DNA of 64,000 bases from Eleusine coracana subsp. coracana (lineage: Eukaryota > Streptophyta > Magnoliopsida > Poales > Poaceae): contig CM064425.1 in NCBI GenBank assembly GCA_032690845.1, forward strand, positions 35,304,240-35,368,239, in the 5' to 3' direction. Below, one piece after another: positions 56,260-64,000 of this stretch. Below the pieces are notes generated by a model. The model made no database searches and was not told the DNA's origin. It was given only the letters and a program-made list of their open reading frames with translations. How positions within the stretch are numbered: the first letter of the stretch is position 1; each line of letters opens with the position of its first letter. Both the position numbers and the translations under genes were made by a program.

Positions 56260-57065
56260 ATGGCTGGATTTGTCGATGCACTGATGCCAGAGAAATTCAC
56301 TGGCGTGCACTTTAAGAGATGGCAAGTGAAAGTCACTCTGTGGTTTACTGCCATGAATGTGTTCTGGATGTCCACTGACAAACCTGAAGGTGATCTCACT
56401 GATGATCAGGAAAAGGCCGACAGCGAAGCCAACACAATATTCTTGGGAGTTGTTATTAGAGTTTTGGTAGATCGTCTTCAGGACATCTACATCCATCATA
56501 CAGTTGCAAAGGATATGTGGGACGCTCTGATCACTGACTATGGTGGTTCAGATGCTAGCGCTGAACTGTATGTCATTGAGCAGTACCATGATTTTAAGAT
56601 GGTATATGGCAAATCTGTTATCGCGCAGGCTCATGAGATACAGTGCATTGTGAAGAAACTCGAATTGCTTAAGATCGTCGTACCTGAGAAGCTTGTGGCT
56701 GGGGGCATTATTGCCAAATTGCCTCCAACTTGGAGGGATTTCGCCACTACTCTTAAACACAAGAGGACGAACATATCTGTCTCAGATTTGATTGCGTCTC
56801 TTGATGTTGAGAAGAAAGCTCGTGAGAAGGATGGACGTTGTAAAGTTAACGAGGGACACACTATTGACAATATGGTGCATCATCCACAATAGCCTCATGG
56901 CAGTGGTGGTAAGGGCAAGGTCAAGAACAATAAGCCTAAGCAGACCACTACCTTCAAGAAGAAGAACAAGGAGAAGGGAGCATGCTTTGTTCGCGGTTCA
57001 AATGAGCATTGGGCAGAGAAGTGTCCAGAACGCAAAAGAAGGAAGCCTCCATAGCAGAAGTCTAC
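56260..57065 (+). pseudogene. Copia 3 gag, broken
   Basis: The ATG at 56260 (MAGFVDALMPEKFTGVHFKR) follows an acceptor-like TTGTAG, suggesting a spliced leader. The body shows copia gag features (KDMWDALITDYGGSDASAEL, LPPTWRDFATTLKHKRTNIS). A stop (near 56890) precedes the knuckle. The knuckle itself reads CFVRGSNEHWAEKC, where the second cysteine is replaced by arginine. Another stop lies near 57050. Confidence 0.83.
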
Positions 57066-57069
57066 GAAC

Positions 57070-58515
57070 ATGGTGACAAGTGCTAGAGAAAATAGTGGGT
57101 ATGGTAATTTACCATATGTTTTTTATGTATTTCAATCTACTAGTTGGCGGCTTGATACTGGTGCTAATGTTCATGTGTGTGCTGATGCTTCTTTGCTTAC
57201 TTCTTACCAGGTCGCCCGGGATTCCTCCGTCCTAATGGGGAATGGGTCACATGCTTCTGTTCATGGTGTTGGCATGGTCGAGCTGAAGTTCACTTCAGGG
57301 AAGATTGTCCAATTGAAGAACGTACAACATGTCCCTTCTATCAAGAAGAATCTTGTTAGTGGCTCTCTTTTGTGTAGGGATGGTTTTAAGGTAGTGCTTG
57401 AGTTGAATAAAGTTGTCATGTCTAAGAGTGGATAATTTATTGGTAAAGGCTATGAGTGTCGAGGCTTGTTCCGATTTTCTCTTTCAGATTATTGCAATAA
57501 GTCTGTGAACTATATTTGTGATGGTGTTAATGAGAATGATGCTAGTGTTTGACATTCACATTTATGTCAATTAAATTTTGGTTCTATGTCTCGACTTTCC
57601 AGCTTGAATTTAGTTTCGAATTTTTCCACTGTCAAAGGTTCTAAGTGCTCAAGTTGTGTGCAATCTAAGCAACCTCGAAAGCCTCACAAGGCTGCTGAGG
57701 AGAGACACTTGGCACCACTAGAACTTATACATTTAGATCTTTGTGAAATAAATGGTATATTGACTGAGGGTGGAAAAAGATATTTCATGACTTTGATTGA
57801 TGATGCGACTAGATATTGCTATGTTTATTTGTTAAAAATGAAAGATACAGCTCTAAACTACTTTAAAATTTATAAGGCAAAAGTTGAAACTCAACTAGAG
57901 AAAAAGATCAAAAGAATTAGGTCCGATCGTGGTGGCGAGTATTTCTCAAATGAGTTTGACTTATTCTGTGCGTAACATGGTATGATACATAAGAGGACGT
58001 CTCCCTATTCGCCCTAATCAAACGGGGTTGCCGAAAGAAAGAATCACACCTTGACTGACTTGGTTAATTCCATGTTAGACACAGCTGGATTATCTAAGGC
58101 ATGGTGGGGGGAGGCTTTATTGACATCATGTTATGTCCTAAATAGAGTTCCCATGAAGAATAAGGAGAAGATGCCATATGAGGAATGGATTGGTAGAAAG
58201 TCATCACTCTCTTACTTACGCACATGGGGTTGTTTGGCCAAAGTTAACGTACCAATCAACAAGAAGCATAAGTTAGGACCTAAAACTATGGATTGTATCT
58301 TTCTTGGATATGATCATCATAGCATTGCCTATAGATTTTTAGTGGTTAAATCCGAGGTGCCTGATGTTCATGTTAATTTATTAATGGAGTCTCGTGATGT
58401 TACTTTCTTTGAGAACATATTTCCTATGAAAGATTTACATAGCATGTCTAGATTATCTTCTAATGTGATTGCTGAAACAACTCCTGAACCTAGTGCATTT
58501 TCTAGATCATGCTAA
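57070..58515 (+). pseudogene. Copia 3 protease and integrase, broken
   Basis: The protease site reads SWRLDTGANVHVCAD (about 57150), with D-T-G intact. GNGSHASVHGVG and VLKNVQHVPSIKKNLVSGSL-like pre-integrase sequence follow. The integrase zinc finger ends CSSCVQSKQPRKPHKA (about 57650), and the core shows LIHLDLCEING, FMTLIDDATRYCYVYLL and RSDRGGEYFSNEF. SNGVAERKNHTLTDLVNSML, WWGEALLTSCYVLNRVP and the GPKTMDCIFLGYDHHSIAYR tail follow. All of this is in one frame, with stops near 57435, 57550, 57973 and 58017. Confidence 0.88.
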
Positions 58516-60113
58516 ACAAACACTGGAACCAATCCATGAGGAGATTGATAGTGAAGCTCCTAGGAGGAGCAAGAGACAAAGAACTACAAAGTCTTTTGGT
58601 GATGATTTCACTGTTTATCTTGTGAATGACACTCCTAGAACCATTTCAGAGGCATATGCATCTTCTGATGCAGATGACTGAAAAGAAACTGCCCATAGTG
58701 AGATGGACTCTATTCTTTCTAATGGAACTTGGGAAGTTGTCACACACCATATGGTTGCAAACCTGTGGGTTGTAAATGGGTGTTCAAGAAAAAGCTTAAG
58801 CCTGATGGTACTATTGACAAGTATAAGGCTCGGCTTGTGGCTAAGGGTTATACTCAGAAAGAAGGCGAAGACTTCTTTGACACTTATTCACCTGTTGCTA
58901 GATTGACCACTATTCGTGTATTACTTGCTCTGGCTTCCTCACATGGTCTTATCATTCATCAGATGGAAGTTAAGACAACTTTTCTTAATGGAGAGTTGGA
59001 TGAGGAAATCTATATGGATCAGCCAGATGGATTTGTTATATAAGGGTCAAGAAGACAAGGTGTGTAAGTTGTTGAAGTCTATGTTTGGTCTGAAACAAGC
59101 TCCTAAGCAGTGGCATGAGAACTTCTAGCAGCAGGCTTTTCAGTCAATAAGGCTGATAAATGTATGTACTACCGCCATGGTGGAGGTCAGGGAGTTATAT
59201 TGTGCTTGTATGTTGATGACATATTCATCTTTGGAACAAATCTTGACGTGATCAATGAGGTCAAGACTTTTCTGTGCCAAAGCTTTGATATGAAGGATCT
59301 GGGTGAGGCTGATGTTATCTTGAACATCAAGCTAGTCAAAAAAGAGAATGGGTTATTCTTACGCAATCTCATTATGTTGAGAAGCACTTGAACCGTTTTG
59401 GTTACAAGGATAGCAAGCCTTCTCCAACACCTTATGATCCCAGTTTGATCCTTCGAAAGAATAAGAGAATTGGTAGAGACCAATTAAGATATTCTCAGAT
59501 TATTGGATCACTTATGTATTTAGCTAATGCTACTAGGCCTGACATCTCATTTGCTGTGAGCAAACTGAGCCGATTTACTTCTTGCCCAGGAGATGATCAT
59601 TGGCGTGCGCTTGAGCGGGTAATGCACTATTTAGTTGGTACTATGAATTATGGAATTCATTATTCTGGATATCCAGTAGTACTAGAGGGCTATAGTGATT
59701 CCAATTGGATATCTGATGCTGATGAGCTGTATGCCACGAGTGGATATGCATTTACTCTTGATGGTGCTGCTGTTTCATGAAGATCATGCAAACAGACCAT
59801 TTTGACAAGGTCTACTATGGAAGCAGAGCTTACCGCACTAGATACAGCTACAGTTGAGGCCGATTGGCTACGTGAGCTCTTGATGGACTTGCCTATTGTC
59901 TTGAAACCTGTGCCAGCAATCCTCATGAATTGTGACAATCAAACTGTAATAGCCAAAATGAACAATTCTAAGGACAATATGAAGTCATCAAGACATATTA
60001 AGAGACATTTGAAGTCTGCCAGAAAAATGAGAAACTCCGGAGTCATATCAGTAGAATATATTTTAACTGGTGAGAACCTGACAGATCAATTCTGCCAAGG
60101 GGCTGTCACCTAA
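58516..60113 (+). pseudogene. Copia 3 reverse transcriptase and RNase H, broken
   Basis: RT begins after a frame change near 58515 with NGTWEVV, then GCKWVFKKKLKPDGTIDKYK, DTYSPVARLTTIRVLLALAS, QMEVKTTFLNGELDEEIYM and the catalytic YVDDIFIFGTN (59210-59240). RNase H contains GSLMYLANATRPDISFAVSK, LEGYSDSNWISDADE, TRSTMEAELTALDTATVEAD and the SSRHIKRHLKSARKMRNSG end. Frame changes lie near 59040 and 59370, with further stops near 58680, 59128 and 59780. Confidence 0.87.
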
Positions 60114-60439
60114 TCTGATAGATAGTGCATCGAAGGAGATGGGTATGAGACCCAACCTATGTGATCGGAGATCCCGTGAAGTAGGACTTGGGAAGAACAA
60201 GCTATTGGTTAGCATGAGAGTAACCTTTTATAACCCACTCGAGAAGTGATGCATTACTCTCGATATCTGTATGGCAGGTTGGTTGTTGCCTTAATGTATT
60301 CAGTTGGCTTTAAATAGCGAAGATGTTGTCCTACAGAACATTCTTGAATGAATACATTTATATGAGCTCGATTGTTGTAAGGTTGCAATCTGTGAGATTT
60401 GGATGATCTCTATTAAGCTCATGAAAGACCAAGGGAGTA

Positions 60440-61512
60440 TGACCTATATGCTCCACTGTTGACTTTTGCTAAGCCATACTAATAAATCATCGCTGGCAAG
60501 GTACCATAAATGCTTCATTAACATGTCCTAGAGCCAATTAGGTGAAATCCTCCATGGTTGCATAATCAAAGAGCACTCTACTCCTCCATGGTTATATTAA
60601 CGAAGCAGAGCTATCATATAAATATGATCACCAAACCCATGTCATGTCATAACAATGAATCCTAATCATAAAGACTATGTCATATAAATTAGACTATAGT
60701 GATGGAATATAACAAGCATGACAATAGTAGTATAATAAATATAAACTACTATCACACAAGTGGGCTATACTATCACATATATGGATCACAATATCAAACA
60801 AGAAACTCATGACCCAAACACAACTATATGAAAAGATGACATTTATTAAATAGAGCAAAGTCTTACAAAAGGGAAATTATACAAGAGCCATACCAATTTC
60901 TCCAAGAAAAGACTTGAAGAACTAGAGAGCTCTAGACTCAGCCTAACTCCACTAAGACTTGATAACAACTAAGTAGCGAGAGAAGGAATTCTTCTTGTGG
61001 TGTGTATGTGAGTGTAAAGCCACACCCTCCTATTTATAGCCTTTATAGGTCGGCAAAGGGGAGTAACCGCCAAGAATATCCCTGCCCACCGCCTTCAGGG
61101 ATCAACCAGGAGCCTCTACGTGCAAGCCCAGAAGAAAAGGCCGCATGCCTGGGTCGGCCGATGTAGGGGGGTCGGCCGACCTGTGCTTGGGCCCTCCTGG
61201 GTTGTGCTTCCTCAGGGTGGCTACCAGGTGGGTCCTCATTCCAGATGTCGGGGTAGTTTTGTGTGGTTCTTCGGTGTGGTACTGAAAATGGGCCCTTCAA
61301 TCCATGGAATGTCCAGTTGGCGTTCTCTCATTGGTCGAAAGTGTGTTTCTTTGCCTTTTGGGTGTGTTCTCTTCATATTTCGTCCTGCATGCAAATAATT
61401 CCCAAGTACAAGTGGAACTACATTATTGTAAACAAATATGCGTGTATAAAATGTCAAGTTCTCCTTTATTTGAGCATAGTTGATGGATGAAAATGGTACT
61501 TAACAGCCGTCA
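60440..61512 (-). repeat. 3' LTR of an Athila-like gypsy element
   Basis: On the minus strand the LTR begins TGACGGCTGTTAAGTACC, directly after a polypurine tract. Its far end on the plus strand is either 60440 (TGACCTATATG) or 60457 (TGTTGACTTTT); both give CA-3' ends. The LTR is about 1.05-1.07 kb. It contains no coding sequence. The other LTR lies outside the window. Confidence 0.7.
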
Positions 61513-61530
61513 ACAAATTCCCCCAAGCTG
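61513..61530 (-). promoter_or_regulatory. Polypurine tract of the Athila-like element
   Basis: The minus strand reads CAGCTTGGGGGAATTTGT immediately before the LTR start TGACGG. It is a classic gypsy plus-strand primer. Confidence 0.8.
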
Positions 61531-62932
61531 AACCTTTGCTTGTCCCGAAGCAAAGATAAAACTTAAGTTGCAGATCAGGAGTTGCTACAATATCCTACTC
61601 CTCAATAATACTAAGTGCACAACAAAGATACTTTTTCTTGAATTAAATATGTTAGCACAATATTCACCCATTTACCTTGATCATCATGGGGCTTTTAACA
61701 CCTCATTGTCTTGGGTGGTTGAGAGATAGAACAATTGTAGGGCACTAATTACTTGCTCTCTATTCCAATATCTTACTCCGGAGGTTTTCAATAGATTTTT
61801 CAAATAAAACTAAGTTCCTTAAATGATTCTCTCGGATCGCTCAAAAGTGTATGATTCCTCACCAAGGCAAAGTGTTGCCTAAAATTACCTACTTCTAATA
61901 AGGCTTATGTGGAGCTCAAGGTAGGGATAATTGAGGCATACTTGTTCACATACTATTGCTATGTCAAAAGACCGGATCCTAGAAAAATCAATTCACACAA
62001 TTTTGATCAAGACGTGCAAGTGTGTGGGAAACATGGTGGAATGATGGATGGGATGAATAACTCCTTATTGAATTCCTTTCCTCTCTTTTGGAATTTTTCT
62101 AGGACATGGCTATCTTTTGATTGCTCTTCTTTGGAGCATCCATTTATTTTCTTTTTGCATAGCCATATTCCTAGTTTGCAATGATAATTAAGAGAGGAAT
62201 TTTTGCAATGAACATATGGAGTATTTCTTTCAGGTGGATGGAAGTGGTGGTGGCTTTCTTCCGGTGTAAAAGAATAGCTCATGGTGGTGGATATGGTGGC
62301 TGCTATCTTCCTATTTAGAAGAATAGCTCATGGCGGTGGATGTGTGTATGTGATCTTGATCAAGAAAGCATGAAAAGAGTCTTACTAGGGTCACAACAAT
62401 TATGACTAAGCTTAATGTGAAACAAGCAGCATATGTATAAGGTTTTTCAAATAAGCACTACATATGGCTTTGGTAGGAATTTTCATCATTGAGGAACTTA
62501 TCAATTTATCATTTTGAAAAATAAAACTCCAGAATTCAAGCTTTACTTTGAGCAAGATCATAGCAGCCCTATTCACTATATCATATCTCCCAACAACTTA
62601 GAACTAGAGAATGTATGTGCTAACCACAAGTTTTAAGTTCAAGGTAAAATTTTAGCCAACAAACTTAATTCTTGGGAGAGTACTAAGTTGTAAACAATTG
62701 TTAGAGAGGAATAAAACAGAGCAACTATTCATCATTTCAACATAGGAAAACTATACATATTCATACCGCGCATGAAAAAGCTAAAAATTTTTGGTCTTTT
62801 TATCATCTTCTCATTTTTTTTTATTTTCAGATTTTATATTTTTTTGGATTTTTGGATTTTCTAATGCAAAAATGAAAACAAGGGAAAGATACAAGTTACC
62901 GTGAGATGGGGGTCCTCCAAGCTTGTTCTTGC
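61531..62932 (-). other. Noncoding 3' region of the Athila-like element
   Basis: A long AT-rich spacer between the accessory ORF and the polypurine tract, as is usual for Athila-like elements. A ~45-bp block (AGAAGAATAGCTCATGG) is imperfectly duplicated near 62270 and 62325. No gene is seen. Confidence 0.6.
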
Positions 62933-64000
62933 TCATATTTGCTGGTTCGGGTCGTACCCTTGGGAGCGGAAGAAGGCGTCCCAATTGCTTTGGTTCTGAG
63001 CCATCATCGCGTTGAGTTGGCGGAATTGGTTGTCGCTGAAATTCTGCCATTGTTGGGTGTCGGTGACGTGCTATGAGAGAGTTTGTTGCATACTCTCGGT
63101 GCGCAAGTCGATGTCGTCCACCCGCCTTGTTAACTCGGCCATCCCGAAATTGAGTTCACGGAACCCATGGGACGAGAATGACCAGTTAGCAAAGGATGGC
63201 GCTCCGCTCGAGTTTGATGATGTGTGCATGAGGTAGTCGTGCTGAGATCCCCATGCACCGGCTTGCCATGATGACCCTCCGGCCTCGTCCGGTGGTGGGG
63301 GCTGATCCCAACCCGTACCTCTGATTGAGGTTTGGAACCCCGGTGTGGCCGTCATGCTTCTCGACCACGGGTTGGTCGTTCGGAGACGATGTCCCTGCGA
63401 GAATCTCCCCTTACCTCGAGAGGGAAGGTTAGTGCCCAACAGTGATACAAACGAAGACCCGGGTTAGGTAACGGGTATTCATTCATATACCCAGGAAAAT
63501 AATAGACCAAGGTATTATCCGGACCACGCTTCAAAGTATGTCCATGCACAAAATAATCCTCGCCTATGTATTCTCTGTCCGCACTCAAATATTCAATTTG
63601 AACATTTTCGAGCATTTCACATTTTTGAGCAATGCGAGTAATTAAGGAAGTGCACTCAATTGGTTCTTTCAGTTTTATATTTTCTAACCATTGGTCAATC
63701 ATGCATTCCACGGGAGAAACTCTAATTCTTTTGACCATGACATACAACAGTTTTAGTTCATCTTTACGGATAATCCTAATATCATGTCGAGGAAACAAGG
63801 TCATGGCCAACCAAACATGCATGAATCTCAAAGTGGGATTATGGTGGCACTTGTTCTAGGCTTTGGACCCCAATCATTTCCAGTAATTTGTTTCCAAAAA
63901 TTTTCCTTATGAAAACTTTTCAATGCTTTGTCTAAGTCTACTCTACATTTGACATTTAGACCAAGCATAGAATTGAGGTGGGTCCATGGAACAAAACGTT
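62933..64000 (-). pseudogene. Accessory ORF of an Athila-like gypsy element (partial, broken)
   Basis: The frame enters from the window edge, reading RFVPWTHLNSMLGLNVKCRV and then NFWKQITGNDWGPKPRTSAT. After a frame change near 63840 come HVWLAMTLFPRHDIRIIRKD, ELKLLYVMVKRIRVSPVECM and IECTSLITRIAQKCEMLENV (63600-63831). After another near 63400 come a Ser/Gly/Trp-rich linker, ELNFGMAELTRRVDDIDLRT and a Gln-rich tail with stop near 62933. The LAMTLFPR...ELKLLYVMV block is characteristic of the extra ORF of grass Athila-like elements. This ORF follows pol and is sometimes called envelope-like. I see no membrane segment in this part, so that label is not supported here. Confidence 0.65.

Larger units (their letters stand above)
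55211..60439 (+). mobile_element. Ty1/copia retrotransposon, copia 3, decayed, no intact 3' LTR
   Basis: It starts with LTR sequence TGCTGGAATTATATGGGCTT inside CACTA element B. Gag, protease, integrase, RT and RNase H follow in copia order on the plus strand. It ends with a polypurine-like GACCAAGGGAGTA at 60427-60439. The 3' LTR that should begin there is absent; Athila-like LTR sequence follows instead. Stops and several frameshifts show it is old. The RNase H end (KSSRHIKRHLKSARKMRNSG) differs from copia 1 and 2, so this is another lineage. Confidence 0.85.

Noticed and set aside
62933..64000. Retroviral-type envelope protein
   Set aside because: The ORF position fits the Athila extra ORF, but no signal peptide or membrane segment is visible in this part.

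Overview
The window is nuclear DNA of a grass (Poaceae, probably panicoid; species not resolvable by eye). The basis is a Stowaway MITE, CACTA elements with AGCGGCGG-type subterminal repeats, SIRE-like copia, Tat and Athila-like gypsy elements, and a host gene with a very GC-rich first exon. Most of the 64 kb is transposon; only two ordinary host genes are convincing.

Layout. 1-1.9 kb: unassigned sequence with a truncated MITE. 1.9-12.2 kb: SIRE-like copia 1, minus strand, broken frames, left LTR truncated. 12.3-41.2 kb: a CACTA transposon split by later insertions. These are a 921-bp solo LTR (15255-16175, duplication GTTTG) and a second SIRE-like copia (16193-41134, duplication GCCAG). Copia 2 itself contains a Tat-lineage gypsy element with a spliced antisense accessory gene (17320-28365), a truncated one-LTR element (32338-33880), and an internally deleted SIRE-like element (36208-38464). 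That last element carries its own 508-bp solo LTR (37192-37699).

42.1-44.3 kb: an intact F-box gene, probably with a 5'UTR intron. 44.3-49.6 kb: intergenic DNA with two tiny poly-A retroposition footprints and a 1.3-kb terminal-inverted-repeat transposon flanked by TTA. 49.6-50.9 kb: a CACTA-type fragment with a 38-bp minisatellite. 51.6 kb: a complete Stowaway MITE. 52.4-53.0 kb: an intact two-exon RIN4/NOI-like gene. 53.8 kb: a LINE 3' fragment with target duplication. 54.1-55.2 kb: a CACTA relative of the 50-kb element, inverted. 55.2-60.4 kb: decayed copia 3, plus strand. 60.4 kb to the end: the 3' LTR and accessory ORF of an Athila-like gypsy element running off the window.

The most unusual signal is a palindromic repeat cassette (core GACGGAAGTTCCGTC) in the LTRs of both SIRE-like elements and beside copia 2's accessory ORF. 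A third related LTR carries an unrelated palindrome, as an 80-bp tandem array, at the corresponding position. Coordinates and target duplications were read by eye; no alignment or database search was run.
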